A stretch of DNA of 64,000 nt from Symbiodinium natans (GCA_905221605.1 CAJNDS010001768.1:484116-548115); one strand, 5' to 3'; shown: positions 28,810 through 40,204, counted from the stretch's first letter. Numbers and translations are program-made. The notes: generated by a model from the letters alone, not told the origin.

Positions 28810-30480
28810 GGAGGGTGTAGGGTTCACTCGAACCTGGACTAGAGGGCATGGGCTCACGACTGGCGGTCACGACTGGCGGCACAGGACGCAAGGCTAATTT
28901 CTCGCAGGAGGGGGTAGGGGGTCGGGCCCTTAAAATTTTACGATGCCCAAGAGCAGCCTAGAAATAAAGAGGGCCTGCTTTTGGATTAAAAGGGCTTACA
29001 AGCGAACCTCAACCCTAAACAGAAGGGAATGAGGGCCTGATCTGGGTCCTAGTTGAATTTCAATTACACCATCTGCAAGAATCCTCCACGCGGCCCCCAA
29101 CCCGGCCCTTCCTTGGAGACGACATAAACGCGGTTATGGCTTACATACCTAAATAGGAATTCTAGTAGTATGGGGTGTATAATCCCAATTTTTATGGTTC
29201 ATGTGGTCCCCAGAATCTACCTCTGTTTCTGCTTTCCTCTCTCGCCCATGTGAGACGTGGGAGCCGCAAGCCCGCACTCAGAGGCAAGGGGTTTCATTAG
29301 AGTTTAGGGTTAGGGTTCACTCGAACGTTGCCTGGAGGGAATGGGGCTCACGACTGGCGGCACAGGACGCATGGCTAATATCTCACCGGAGGGGGTAGGG
29401 GGTCGGGCCCTTAATATTAGAGGTACAGAGAGTCTGCTTATGGGCTAAAAGGGCTCATAAGCGAACATAAACCCTAAACAACAAGGAATAAGGGCCTACT
29501 CTGGGTTCCAGTTGAACTTCAACTACAGCATCTGCAAGAATCATCCACCCAGCCCCAAGCCGGCCCTTCCTCGGGGACGACATGAACCCCAAAAGTGTTT
29601 ATGGTTCATATACCTGAATAAGATTTCTAGTCATATAGGGCGTATGACACCAATTCAGGGTTCATGTGGTCCCCAGAGTCTACTTGTGGTTTTGCTTTCC
29701 TCTCTCGCCCATGTGAGACGTGGAAGCCGCAGGCCCGCACTCGGAGGCAAGGAGTTTAGGGTTCAGGGTTTTAGTGTTTAGGGTTTAGGGTGTAGGGTTC
29801 ACTCGAACCTTGCCTGGAGGGTATGGGCTCACGACTGGCGCAGGACCCAAGGCGAATTTCTCACAGGAGGGGGCAGGGGGTCGGCCCTAAACATGTACTA
29901 TACCCAAGAGAAATCTAGGAATAACGAGGGTACTTTTTTTTGGGATTAACAAGACTGATACGCGAACCTACACCATAAACAAAAGGGAATCGGGGTCTAC
30001 GCTTGGTCCTAGTTTAACTTCAATTACACCATCTGCAAAAATCATCCACCCACCCCCAACCCGGCCCTTCCACGGGGACGACATGAATCCGAAAAGGGCT
30101 TATGGTTCGTAATACCTTCGTATACCACAATAGGACTTCTAGTAATATAGGGCGTATGACACCAATTTGGGGTTCATGTGGTCCCCAGAGTCTACTTCTG
30201 GTTCTGCTTTCCATGTGAGACGCGGGAGCCGCAAGCCCGCACTCCTGGCGGCACAGGACGCAAGGCTAATTTCTAACGGGAGTGGGTAGGGGTAGGCCCT
30301 TAAATTTTTCGATGCCCAACGCCAGCCTAGAAATACAGAGGGTCTGGTTTGGGATTAAAAGACTGCAGTTACACCATCAGAATCCTCCACCCACCCCCAC
30401 GCCGGCCCTTCCTTGGGGACAACATGAACCCCAAAAGGGTTAAGGTGTATGATTGGAGGTTCAGGGTACTTAATATCTAC
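28810..30480. repeat. About 480-bp tandem repeat, 3.5 copies
   Basis: The marker AGGGTTCACTCGAAC recurs at about 28819, 29313 and 29793, with a truncated fourth unit from about 30241. Each unit carries a family-H-like segment (CCTAGAAATAAAGAGGG..GGGTCCTAG) and exon-like minus-strand pieces (FMSSPRKGR.., LASECGLAAPTSHMGERG). Copies differ by small indels that break some frames. Confidence 0.8.
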
Positions 30481-30572
30481 TTACAGACCCCCTAAGTCCC
30501 CTAAGTAGCTTATAAGTAGACTTACAAGTGAGGTGAAAAGTACCCATGAACCTCCAAGTAGTAGTATAGGAC
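30450..30572. mobile_element. Inverted-repeat element, family D
   Basis: TTGGAGGTTCAGGGTACTTA at the left and AAGTACCCATGAACCTCCAA at the right, about 120 bp. Confidence 0.8.
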
Positions 30573-30689
30573 GTATGACCCCAATTTTGGGGGGTCCCGA
30601 ACCGTTAACTACCTGGGACTCCATGCGCCTACCGTTTAGTGGTAGGTATCCGCCTACTTAGCAAGTAGAACCCCGTAAAACTGTAGGTT

Positions 30690-30778
30690 TAGGGTTTAGG
30701 GTTTAGGGTTTAGGGTTTAGGGTTTAGGGTTTAGGGTTTAGGGTTTAGGGTTTAGGGTTTAGGGTTTAGGGTTTAGGG
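30690..30778 (+). repeat. TTTAGGG array
   Basis: Clean array between halves of a family-F-like element (CTGTAGG.. and TCCCAGGCAG). Confidence 0.9.
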
Positions 30779-30944
30779 GGTCCCAGGCAGTGACTACAAA
30801 GCAAAATGTGATGAAAGTGGGGCCGAAGTCCTTTGCCGGGCTTCGTCTATGTAGCAGCTCCCGGCATGGCGTGTAGATGTATGGGACCCCTAACCCTAAA
30901 CCCTAAACCCCAAACCCTAAACCCTAATAAACCCGAAACCCTAC

Positions 30945-31048
30945 TGTACTTGGGACCCGATTTACCGACAGATTTCAGGGTTACACCTACTAAGTAGGGG
31001 GTACTTCCTACGAATCTGCAGGTGAATAGGGCCCCAGGTACACCCTAA
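30945..31048. mobile_element. Inverted-repeat element, family F
   Basis: ACTTGGGACCCGATTTACC at one end and GGTGAATAGGGCCCCAGGT at the other. Partial relatives at about 23037, 26587, 39115 and 48218. Confidence 0.7.
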
Positions 31049-31202
31049 ACCTAAACCCTAAACCCTAAACCCTCAACCCTAAACCACGCAGGGACAAAAA
31101 AATCTTGAGAGCTGACCGTGTGGGTATGGCCCCGGGGTAACTTTTGGAATCTGGAGTCCACTGCTGCGTCTTTAAGATCTTAAACCCTATAGTGCAGGGT
31201 TC

Positions 31203-31330
31203 CATGTTTAGGGTTTAGGGTTTAGGGTTTAGGGTTTAGGGTTTAGGGTTTAGGGCTTAGGGTTTAGGGTTTAGGGTTTAGGGTTTCGGGTCTAGGGTCT
31301 AGGGTCTAGGGTCTCGGGTCTAGGGTTTAG
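31203..31330 (+). repeat. TTTAGGG array
   Basis: Heptamers with a short TCTAGGG sub-block. Confidence 0.88.
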
Positions 31331-31460
31331 GGTACCATAGACCCGAAGAGTTCGTGTCGTCATGGCGTGGGTCTCTTTGCCGGGCCGAAGCTGGCTACTG
31401 AAACTAGAATCATGATCAGAATCAGGGGTTCCCCTCAACCCTAAACCCTAAACCCTAAAC

Positions 31461-31572
31461 CCCCTCTATACTACCCCCCCTAGGTTCCCCCCCACAATTA
31501 AGGCTATTTAGGGAATGTGAAGCTGGATTAAGGTTGTTTAAGGGGGGAACCTGGGGTAGTATAGAAGGGGGG
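31461..31572. mobile_element. Inverted-repeat element, family K
   Basis: CTATACTACCCCCCCTAGGT on the left and the complementary ACCTGGGGTAGTATAG on the right, about 110 bp, no ORF. Confidence 0.75.
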
Positions 31573-31802
31573 AGTAGAGGAACCCATGGTAGACTCGCTT
31601 GCGCAGGTGTCAATAAGGAGGGGCCCCCCGACTATACTGAGTGCCTTGGGGACCAAATGAGCCCCAAAATTGGGGGGTCATGTACCCTATACTACTATAC
31701 TTACTATTCCAGTATAAGAACCATAAACCCTTTTAGGGTTCACGCTGTCGGTCGGGGGGTGGGCAAGAACCCACCCGGGGGCTTTTGCATCTCCAGACAC
31801 AA

Positions 31803-32225
31803 CTAGTTCGAACCCCCATGTAGGGACTCTGGCACAGAACTGTGCAGGACAGCGGCTGCCGCACTGATACAGGACAATGAAAAACTGAGGCATTGCTTCA
31901 CGGAGTCCTGGAGTATGTCAGCTGTGTCCACAGGTTGCGACCAAGATATTGGGTTCATCTGCGTGTCTGCCGAGGATGGCGAGCTTGGCATAGCAATGTC
32001 CTGTTCAACTTCAACTTCGTCGTCGCTTGCTCCATCAAAAACGGCCCTTTCGTCAATACTGAGGAAGAACATTCTGTTCTTTGTGTCCTCGCTGATCGCG
32101 TCCAAGAAGGACTTCTCTTCTGCCGTGAGATAAGATGTTTCCAACCCGATGGCTTGGTCCATCAGTGCGAGTTGGATACGCTCCGTGCGCGAAGTGCACT
32201 GATTGCCTTGGACATGGGATGCCAT
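31803..32225 (-). CDS. Uncharacterised 140-residue acidic protein or terminal exon
   Basis: Open from ATG (MASHVQGNQCTSRTERIQ) to TAG with no telomeric interruption. The middle reads YLTAEEKSFLDAISEDTKNR and an acidic stretch DGASDDEVEVEQD; the C-terminal third is Ser/Ala-rich. I recognise no domain. An in-frame extension to 32261 and an acceptor (AAGTTAG) just upstream of the ATG leave open that this is the last exon of a longer gene. It is the longest unique ORF between 23 and 43 kb that is not low-complexity. Confidence 0.55.
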   Translation of the reverse strand: MASHVQGNQCTSRTERIQLALMDQAIGLETSYLTAEEKSFLDAISEDTKNRMFFLSIDERAVFDGASDDEVEVEQDIAMPSSPSSADTQMNPISWSQPVDTADILQDSVKQCLSFSLSCISAAAAVLHSSVPESLHGGSN

Positions 32226-32477
32226 GCTAACTTTTGAGGCACTGTGAGCTGGCGAATCCAAAACGGCCTGCGATGAAAAATAGTAAATTCCCTACAAGGT
32301 CATCTGTGTCTTTTTGCAGAAGTTCTTCAGCGCAGGAAGGCCCAAACCACATACGCCGCTCGAAGCCACCAACAAATCCCCCAAACCCCGACCCCCCCTC
32401 CCCCCCCCCACAACACTAAAACTCTGCGCTGGCAAGCTCCTACACCCTCAACCCTAAAACCCTCTCAACCCTTTCAA

Positions 32478-32572
32478 TTCGGATGTTCCCCTTTTACTAA
32501 CAATCCTTAAACGGTATTGTCGTACCCCTAGTATAATCCCTATTAACGATTCCTAGTACAAGGGGGACATCC
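32478..32572. mobile_element. MITE-like element, family E
   Basis: GGATGTTCCCCTTTTACTAA and TAGTACAAGGGGGACATCCC as inverted ends. Confidence 0.75.
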
Positions 32573-32649
32573 CAACCTAGACTAAACCCTAAACCCTAAC
32601 CCTAAACCCTAAACCCTAAACCCTAAACCCTAAACCTTGAACCCTAAAA

Positions 32650-32776
32650 CCCTATAAACCCTATAAACCCTATAAACCCTATAAACCCTATAAACCCTAT
32701 AAACCCTATAAACCCTATAAACCCTATAAACCCTATAAACCCTATAAACCCTATAAACCCTATAAACCCTATAAAC
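32650..32776 (-). repeat. (CCCTATAAA)n nonamer array
   Basis: About 14 perfect copies of a 9-base unit, CCCTAAA with an inserted TA, next to ordinary CCCTAAA units. The minus strand reads (GFI)n. Confidence 0.95.
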
Positions 32777-32979
32777 CAAACAAGGGTCATTAAAGGGGGG
32801 AACCTAGGAGGAGAGGGGGGTAGGTTTAGGGGTAACCTAAACTTCCCTACCTCCCGAAGGGTCCATGTACCCACATAGTATACACGCGGGTCCACTACAA
32901 AAATAGCCACCCCTCTAAGGCCCAAGTGTATACAATATGGGTACATTCGACCCTTAGGGCCTGGAACGAGGAGTCCGGA

Positions 32980-33062
32980 ATCACCCTAAACCCTAAACCC
33001 TAAACCCTAAACCCTAAACCCTAAACCCTAAATCCTAAACCCTAAACCCTAAACCCTAAACC
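32980..33062 (-). repeat. CCCTAAA array
   Basis: Clean array; its coding-strand GTTTAGGG provides the donor-like end of the adjacent island. Confidence 0.88.
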
Positions 33063-33152
33063 CACAAGTCACAGAGCGCCACCACCAGGGACGAGCAGCC
33101 GTCGGCATCGCCGCCGAGGCAAACCGACTCTCCGTTGTCCTGGTTCCTCGGC
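33063..33152 (-). CDS. Isolated exon, unknown
   Basis: Acceptor AAAAG, donor TGG|GTTTAGGG. Reads NQDNGESVCLGGDADGCSSL. GGDAD faintly recalls the metal-binding motif of ADP-ribosylglycohydrolases, but one short motif is not enough. Confidence 0.35.
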
Positions 33153-33551
33153 TCTTTTGATTTAGGGTTTAGGGTTTAGGGTTTGGGGTTAGGGGTTAGG
33201 GTAAGTATGCTTAGTATCCCCTAGAAACCCTCTTCTAATCCCCATAACCCACCCTACTAACCCGACTTCCTAAGTCAAAAGAGCTTCCGAGCAACTGAGA
33301 TGTTTAAGGCTTGATTAAGGGTGTTAACTCATGGCCACCAGAAGCCTTACATACCCTAGACCCTAAACTCCCCCAACTCGACATGCGGAACCCTAAAGTC
33401 CCACCCCCCCCCCACCCCGCAACAACCCTAAACCCTAAACCTAACAACCCTAAACCCTAAATCCGAAATAATAAAACCTAAACCCTAAACCTTAAACTTT
33501 AAACCCAAAAACCCAACAACCCTAAACCCCAATCCCACAACCTCTGCGCCA

Positions 33552-33610
33552 CGGCTCACGTTGCATTTGACCGCAAGGGTGGGCCCCGTCTGGTAGAAGC
33601 CGGGCCTCGT
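33552..33610 (-). CDS. Probable cysteine-rich (GCC2/GCC3-like) exon
   Basis: Reads PGFYQTGPTLAVKCNVSRGA after CACACGAG, with donor GAG|GTTGTGG. PGFY..G.. .C fits the repeat type seen in gene gamma. Whether it belongs to gamma is unknown. Confidence 0.35.
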
Positions 33611-33825
33611 GTGGGCCCTAAACCCTAAACCCTAGAACCTAAACCCTAAACCTAAACCCTAAACCCTAAACCCTAAACCCTAAACCCTAAACCCTAAACC
33701 CTAAAGCTGCCTGCTTTCCTTGATATAGGAGGGGGGCACTAGAGGCCTGCCTTCGCAGGCAAGGCAGGGGATCAGGGGGGTTCCGGCTCCCTGGAACCAC
33801 GAAAGCTTTGATCACAAAAAAATGA

Positions 33826-33927
33826 CATGTTCCCCCTTACACTAGCAGTCCTTCATAGGGATTATCGTACCCCCCCGCGTATAATCCCCATTAAGGCCTG
33901 CTAGTATAACGGGGAACATCCCAAAAA
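33826..33927. mobile_element. MITE-like element, family E
   Basis: ATGTTCCCCCTTACACTAGC and GCTAGTATAACGGGGAACAT as inverted ends. Confidence 0.78.
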
Positions 33928-34117
33928 AGAACCCTCGAAAACCACGAAGAAATCGCAAACCCTTAACCCTTAACCCTTAACCCTAAACCCTAAACCCTAA
34001 ACTTACCACACTACAGGTCCCTGACGGACCTCAAAAACTTAGAGCCCTTGAACTTACAGTTCTTAAGGCTCCGCAAGCCCCTCCAAATAAGCTGACCTTT
34101 CAACTTTGCAACTCCAG

Positions 34118-34660
34118 GGTTTAGGGTTTAGGGTTTAGGGTTTAGGGTTTAGGGTTTAGGGTTTAGGGTTTAGGGTTTAGGGTTTAGGGTTTAGGGTTTA
34201 GGGTCGCAAAACCGCTTGAAACGCTTAAAAGCGCTTAAAGCCCCTCAAAACCCCCTCAAACCCTCCGAAAGAACCCTGAGCACCCCCCACACCTCCTTCA
34301 GACATTGTAAACACCCCTAACAAGCTCTGAAACTTCCTGAAACCCTGAAAAGCCCTTGAAGCCCCTCAAAATCCCCTACCGCTAATTGCAACCTTTAGCA
34401 CCCCTACACCTCCCCTCAAATCACCCTTTCACAAGCTCTGAAACTAACCCTAAACCCTAAACCCTAAACCATAAACCCTAACCCCTAACCCCTAACCCCT
34501 AAACCCTAAACCCTAAACCCTAAACCCTAAACCCTAAACCCTAAACCCTAAACCCTAAACCCTAAACCCTAAACCCTAAACCCTAAACCCTAAACCCTAA
34601 ACCCTCACCCTAACCCTAAACCCTAAACCCTAAACCCTAACCCCTAAAATTGAAACTTCT
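34118..34660. repeat. Telomeric arrays in opposite orientations
   Basis: TTTAGGG at 34118-34204, then a C-rich unique segment with no gene seen, then CCCTAAA at 34446-34645. Confidence 0.9.
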
Positions 34661-34954
34661 TCAAAAAACCGGGCCGGGGAGCTCTGCTCGGGGTTGAATG
34701 TTTGATCCATTTACGTCGAATCCACCTTCCACTGCGGCTTGTTTCTTGGGATGATCCCCAGGGTGTAGGGTTTAGGGTTTAGGGTTTAGGGTTTAGGGTT
34801 TAGGGTGTAGGGCTTTCTTGGGATGATCCCCCTTATACTCAGAGGGATTGCAATAGGGGGGGGGGGTTACTATAACCGGGGTTTAGGGTTTAAGGTTTTA
34901 GGGTTTAGGGTTTAGGGTTTCGGGATGAGGGTCTTGTTTCATTTCATGGACCAA

Positions 34955-35105
34955 TCTATCCACCTATGTGTACATGACTGTATATACTGTATAATCATTT
35001 GAATATATATATATATATATATACCTTCATATGTGTATGTTGATATATATATATATATGCTTTTATTTATCTATGTTTGGTCTATATATCTATATATCTA
35101 TCCGC
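34955..35105. repeat. TA-rich microsatellites
   Basis: Several (TA)n runs with TGTA and CTAT units. Confidence 0.9.
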
Positions 35106-35139
35106 CGACCCCAGCAACAGCGGGGCGGCGTCAGTGAAG

Positions 35140-35785
35140 ACCCTCCCTGCCCTCACCGCAACCTCTTCCCCCTTCCCCTTCCCAACCATTCCACTCCACT
35201 TCTCCACTTGGCCTTGCCTTCCGCCCCTAACCTCCCACCACCAACCCCTTCCCCTGCCCCCCCTCCCACTACCCTTCCCCTTCCCAACCATTCCACTCCA
35301 TCCTCCTCCCCTACCCCTTCCCCATCCCTGCCCCCCCTCTCACCGCACCCCCAATCCACCCACCAACCCCTTCCCCACCCCGAACCCTCCCACCACCAAC
35401 CCCTTTCCCTGCCCCCCCTCCCATACCCTTCCCCTTCCCCTTCCCCCATTCCACACCCCCATTCCACTCCATCCTCCTCCCCTACCCACCAACCCCTTCC
35501 CCTGCCCCCCTCCCACGACCCTTCCATTCCACTCCATCCTCCTCCCCTACCCCTTCCCCAATCCACCCTTCTCCAGCCCTTCCTCCCCTACCCGCCTCCC
35601 CCCCACTCCCACCACCAACCCCTTCCCCTCCCAACCATTCCACTCCATCCTCCTCCCTACCCCTCCCCAGTCTCCCCTACCCCACCCCTAACCCTCCCAC
35701 CACCAACCCCTTCTACCCTTCCCCTTCCCAACCATTCCACTCCATCCTCCTCCCCTACCCCTTCCCCCATTCCACTCCATCGGTT
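35140..35785 (+). repeat. CT-rich minisatellite
   Basis: Nearly purine-free plus strand built from repeats such as CCCTTCCCCTTCCCAACC and ATTCCACTCCATCCTCCTCC. The long Pro/Ser/Thr ORFs here are compositional. Confidence 0.92.
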
Positions 35786-35799
35786 GTTCTTTTGCGTGT

Positions 35800-36250
35800 G
35801 AGGGTGAAGGTTTGGCCTTAGTAAGGAAAACGAAACATGTGGCTGAAACGTTTGCGGCACGATGTGGAACATCACGTATGTACGGGGGGTCAAACCTTTT
35901 GTTTGCAAATAAAAAAAACTTACGGCTCTTGTTCTCAATGTCTTCTTCAGAAAATGCTCCAAGTTTGGGGCTCCGAGATCAAAGTTGCATACCGCATCAG
36001 AGGGCTCTGTCCAAGGATTGAAGTGGCAAATTTCTTGGTCTGTACAAAGAATGAAGCGGCAAACCCATAGGTACGTAAGCAGAAATCCAGGCCCAGATGC
36101 AACGAAGGCTGCAACCTAGACCCTGATGGATTTAGGGTTTGGGGTCTAGGGTTTAGGGTTTACTGGGTTTAGGGTTTAGCGGGTCTCGAGGTTTAGGAAT
36201 TGGAGCTCAGGAGGGTTTAGACCTTGGAAAATTTGGGGTCGGCGGCACTG
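35800..36250. other. Unique sequence, no supported gene
   Basis: Short ORFs exist on both strands (plus MWLKRLRHDVEHHV.., minus TPRTYVMFHIVPQ..), but none has clear splice sites or family resemblance. Confidence 0.4.
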
Positions 36251-36263
36251 GCGGTAGCCATTA

Positions 36264-37388
36264 AATCGGGCAGCGCGAGGTCCCCAAAGGACCGAGCAAA
36301 TGCGGACCTTTTAGCCCGGGTCGTCCCGGGAATAGCCTTGCTGGCCTCTGGCCTTCTGCGAAGCAGAATTAGGCCGGACGCCAGTGCCGCCGACCCCCGC
36401 GTGCCGCCGGTGAACGGTTTTTTTTTCGTGGTTTTTTGCGTCGCCACGGAGGCCCCCAGAGGGCGCGCATCATGAGCATCAGCGGGTCCAGCCCGGGACC
36501 CCCAGGCGCGCATCAGGAGCATCAGCGGCTCCCGGGGCGGGACCCCGGGGGCGCATCAGGAGCATGATGCCCCCCAAAGGGCGGGCATAAGCGACGTGTC
36601 TAAGCCCGGGGCTAGGAAAAAGGGAGTTTAGGGGCCTTATAAAGTGCTTAGAAACGTTAAGGGAGTCTAGGAGCCTCAAACGCTTAGAGATTTGAAGGGA
36701 GTTTAGGGGCCTGAAAATGCTTAGAAACTTAACGCTTAGAGATTTTAAGGGGTTTAGGGGCCTCAACATGCTTAGAAACTGCTCGCCCCGGGCTTCTGCG
36801 TGCGCTGCCCGCCCATGGGCGCAGCCCCTTAAAATCGGGCAGCGCGAGGTCCCCAAAGGACCGAGCAAATGCGGACCTTTTAGCCCGGGTCGTCCCGGGA
36901 ATAGCCTTGCTGGCCTCTGGCCTTCTGCGAAGCAGAATTAGGCCGGACGCCAGTGCCGCCGACCCCCGCGTGCCGCCGGTGAACGGTTTTTTTTTCGTGG
37001 TTTTTTGCGTCGCCACGGAGGCCTGCAGAGGGCGCGCATCATGAGCATCAGCGGGTCCAGGCCGGGACCCCCAGGCGCGCATCAGGAGCATCAGCGGCTC
37101 CCGGGGCGGGACCGCGGGGGGGCATCAGGAGCATGATGCCCCCCAAAGGGCGGGCATAAGCGACGTGTCTAAGCCCGGGGCTAGGAAAAAGGGAGTTTAG
37201 GGGCCTTATAAAGTGCTTAGAAACGTTAAGGGGGTCTCGGAGCCTCAAACGCTTAGAGATTTGAAGGGAGTTTAGGGGCCTGAAAATGCTTAGAAACTTA
37301 AGGGAGTTTAGGGGCCTCAACATGCTTAGAAACTGCTCGCCCCGGGCTTCTGCGTGCGCTGCCCGTCCATGGGCGCAGCCCCTTAAAA
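36264..37388. repeat. Tandem duplication of an approximately 560-bp GC-rich unit
   Basis: Unit 1 from about 36264 and unit 2 from about 36829 are almost identical, both containing a run of T after GTGCCGCCGGTGAACGG, GCATCAGGAGCATCAGCGG subrepeats and a 35-40 bp subrepeat (CTTAGAAACTTAAGGG..). A third start (GCGCAGCCCCTTAAAAT) is interrupted by TA/TG microsatellite. Minus-strand ORFs of 100-130 codons run through it, but coding status is unclear. Confidence 0.9.
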
Positions 37389-37401
37389 TATATATATATG
37401 T

Positions 37402-37709
<308 letters not shown>

Positions 37710-37851
37710 CATGTCGGTTTATAGGGCGCGAATGTGAGTACATGTGCTGTCGGTTTGCTTTGTGTGTTTTGCTCGGGTGGATTCGGGCTGGGTTTTGGGG
37801 GGCTTGGGGTGAGGGATCTGGAGTTCACCCCCCTCATTTTGCAATGTGCAA

Positions 37852-38107
37852 GGGGGTGCCGGGTGCATACATCATCAGAAGCCCTGGCGAAAGCAAAAAA
37901 AGAGAAGTCTACCGTGTTCACACCACACCCCACCACCCAACCGAGTGCTTGCTGGATGTGCAAGGGCGTATTGAAATAGGAAAAAAAGCTCCCAATGTTG
38001 CGGGACCCGCTTTTGGCGGGTGGGTGTTAGTTACTCTGCCACTTGACAAGCTTCTCGTCTGGCGAATGTTGCACTTGAGATGCTGTGCCCTAGATCCTAA
38101 ACCCTGA
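37852..38107 (+). CDS. Plus-strand terminal exon, unknown protein
   Basis: After GTGCAAG the frame reads GAYIIRSPGESKKREVYRV, later ECLLDVQGRIEIGKKAPN and GGWVLVTLPLDKLLVWRM, ending at TGA. Composition and codon use look genuinely coding, unlike the TG-derived part of the same ORF upstream. Not recognised; a splice before the stop is possible. Confidence 0.5.
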
Positions 38108-38127
38108 AACTCACTCAAAGTTTAGGA

Positions 38128-38262
38128 CACATGGTCCCTTAGAATGGGCCCTTAAAAGGGTACCCCTTGTATTATACCCCTTATTTACCCTGTACAAATT
38201 CAGGGCCCATACTTCAGAACCCTTTGAAGGAAAGGGACCTGATTAAGGGCCCATGCAACTAC
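38128..38262. mobile_element. Element, family G
   Basis: ATGGTCCCTTAGAATGGGCC..GGGCCCATACTTCAGAACCC; related segments at about 44070-44165 and 45990-46112. Confidence 0.55.
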
Positions 38263-38534
38263 CCTTAGACATATGGTGAGTTCTCCAAATCATGGTTCCC
38301 TTTTGGGGTACTCTGAATGATCGGGGCCGCCTGAAAATAAGGACCCCCAAAGGGACGATAATTTACAGAACTGACCATCTTTTCCAGGTTTAGGCTCACG
38401 CGCCCGAATCAAACCCTGAGCCCCAATGCCATACATTCCTGAACTCCAAAGAAAGCTTGACATCCCCCAACCCTAAACCCTAAACCCTAAACCCCAAACC
38501 CTAAACCCTAAACCCTAAATACTCAACTCCCTAA

Positions 38535-38611
38535 AGGTCCAACAGCGAAGCCGCCAGGGCATGTAAGGCCGCGATAGCTGCAGAAGACGCAGCTGTCGAG
38601 CTCCGCCTCGG
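38535..38611 (-). CDS. Probable cysteine-rich (GCC2/GCC3-like) exon
   Basis: Reads LDSCVFCSYRGLTCPGGFAV after acceptor GATGACAG, the C..C...G.TCPGGF pattern of gene gamma's repeats. It may be a downstream exon of gamma. Confidence 0.4.
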
Positions 38612-38637
38612 CTGTCATCGTCAGGGTTTTGTGGGGT

Positions 38638-38765
38638 TTAGGGTTTAGGGTTTGGGGTTTGGGGTTTGGGGTTTGGGGTTTGGGGTTTGGGGTTTGGGGT
38701 TTGGGGTTTGGGGTTTGGGGTTTGGGGTTTGGGGTGGGGTTTGGGGTTTGGGGTTTAGGGTTTAG
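38638..38765 (+). repeat. TTTGGGG array
   Basis: Around fifteen TTTGGGG variant heptamers bounded by TTTAGGG units. Confidence 0.93.
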
Positions 38766-38772
38766 AATGTTT

Positions 38773-38877
38773 AGGTTGGGATGTTGCCCCCTTACACTAA
38801 CAGTCCTTAATTGGGACTATAGTGCCGCACCATACTCCCTATGACGGACTGTCAGTATCAGGGGGAACATCCCAATG
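38773..38877. mobile_element. MITE-like element, family E
   Basis: TTGGGATGTTGCCCCCTTAC at the left and GGGGGAACATCCCAA at the right, about 105 bp. Confidence 0.8.
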
Positions 38878-39109
38878 TTTTGGGTACAGGGATTTAGGGA
38901 TTAGGTTTTAGGGACCTAGGGATTAGGGTTTCAGTTTCGGGTTTCAGGGTTTACCGCCCCTTAAGATTCAAATGGGTCTTTAGGGCTCTTCGGGTTTTGA
39001 GCGTTTTAGGGCTTAGAGCTTTAGGGGGTCTAGGGCTTGAGGGCTTCAGGGTCTTGGGTTCAGGGCTTGAGAAAGCTCAAGTGCTGTCAGGCTTTCAGGG
39101 CTTGTGATG

Positions 39110-39480
39110 GGCTTACCTGGGACCCTCTTTACCTGCAGTTTAGCTGCACGTACCCCTTGAAGTAGAGTCCCAGGTAGGGGCGTAGAAGGGAGCTTCAGGC
39201 ACTTAGGCACCCTAAACCCTAACCCCCCCAAAAAATGGGCCCTTATTATATACAGTGCATGGAAGGCTTTTATTACTAGGGGCGTAAATTAAGGGCCGGC
39301 CCACACCTGGGGTCTTTGGGTACGTAATCCCTTCCTCCTAATGTTAACCCGCCCCCAACCCCCACCCCCCACCCCCGAACCCCCTAAGAATAAGTAGCCC
39401 CACTATAGTGACATTCTAGTGGCTCGTGATATTATCGTGATACTATAGTGATAGTATTGCGATACTATATTGACATTACA
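39110..39480. other. Spacer: family-F remnant and AT-rich quasi-palindrome
   Basis: 39115-39178 is a compact family-F copy (ACCTGGGACCC..GAGTCCCAGGT). 39400-39480 repeats GATACTATAGTGATAG-type blocks. No gene seen. Confidence 0.5.
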
Positions 39481-39649
39481 GTGTATGGAGTGTACTTAGT
39501 ATTAGGGAGGGAGGGGGTGGGGGAAAATGTTGGGGATCATAAACCAAGTTGTACCTGGACTGGAACCACATTAGGGTTATTAAAGGCTTAATAAGCGGGC
39601 TATAGACGCTGTCAGGCTTAGGGTAAGAAGCAACCTGAACCTCCAAGAA

Positions 39650-39727
39650 GGCTACACAAGAGCATGAAAAGCCTGCTGCTCCCTCCAACAATCTCTGGAC
39701 AGTTCCGCTCGAAAGCCACGAGGCCCT
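39650..39727 (-). CDS. Isolated exon next to a family-D element
   Basis: Acceptor TTTTTCGTAG; reads ASWLSSGTVQRLLEGAAGFS and stops being coding-like where TTCTTGGAGGTTCAGG (a family-D end) begins. Unrecognised. Confidence 0.35.
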
Positions 39728-39936
39728 ACGAAAAACCAAAACAAAACATCCGTAACCAAGAAGCAACCCTAAGCCCTACAACACCCAACCCCTAAAGCCT
39801 AAAGATGAAATGCTGACTCTGAAGCCGATAAAACCCCCAAGCCAGAAAACCACTAAAGCCCTAGAGCCCTGAACCCCCAATACAACTCCCTAAGCACAAC
39901 CAAAACCCTAGATGTTTGGGGTCTAGACCCACAAGT

Positions 39937-40032
39937 AACCTAGGAAGAAAAAAGGGGTGCCCTTTTTGGTTTAAAGGGGCTTATAAGGGAACTTAAACAT
40001 TAACCAAAAAAAGGGCCTACTCTGGGTCCTAG
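39937..40032. mobile_element. Element, family H
   Basis: CCTAGGAAGAAAAAAGGGGT at the left and GGGCCTACTCTGGGTCCTAG at the right. Confidence 0.6.
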
Positions 40033-40204
40033 GGGTTCAGGGTTCCTACATCCGCGTCCCTGCGGGCCCTAAACCCAATACCCAAAACCAAAACCAAAAC
40101 CAAAAAACAATAAACCCTAAACCCTTAACAGCTTGCGGGCCACATGATGCTGCGGCAGGCAGAAGCAGTCCTCCCGGCCAACCGCGCCGGGCTCCGAGTC
40201 CTTT

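Noticed and set aside
32790-32946. Minus-strand ORF MYPYCIHLGLRGVAIFVV
   Set aside because: Flanked by inverted GGGTACAT and mobile-element-like sequence and fused to the (CCCTATAAA)n array; no splice signals.
32998-33160. ADP-ribosylglycohydrolase gene at 33.1 kb
   Set aside because: Only a GGDAD motif in a 30-codon island; insufficient to name the family.
35031-35801. Proline-rich 256-codon ORF
   Set aside because: Purely compositional, from the CT-rich minisatellite.
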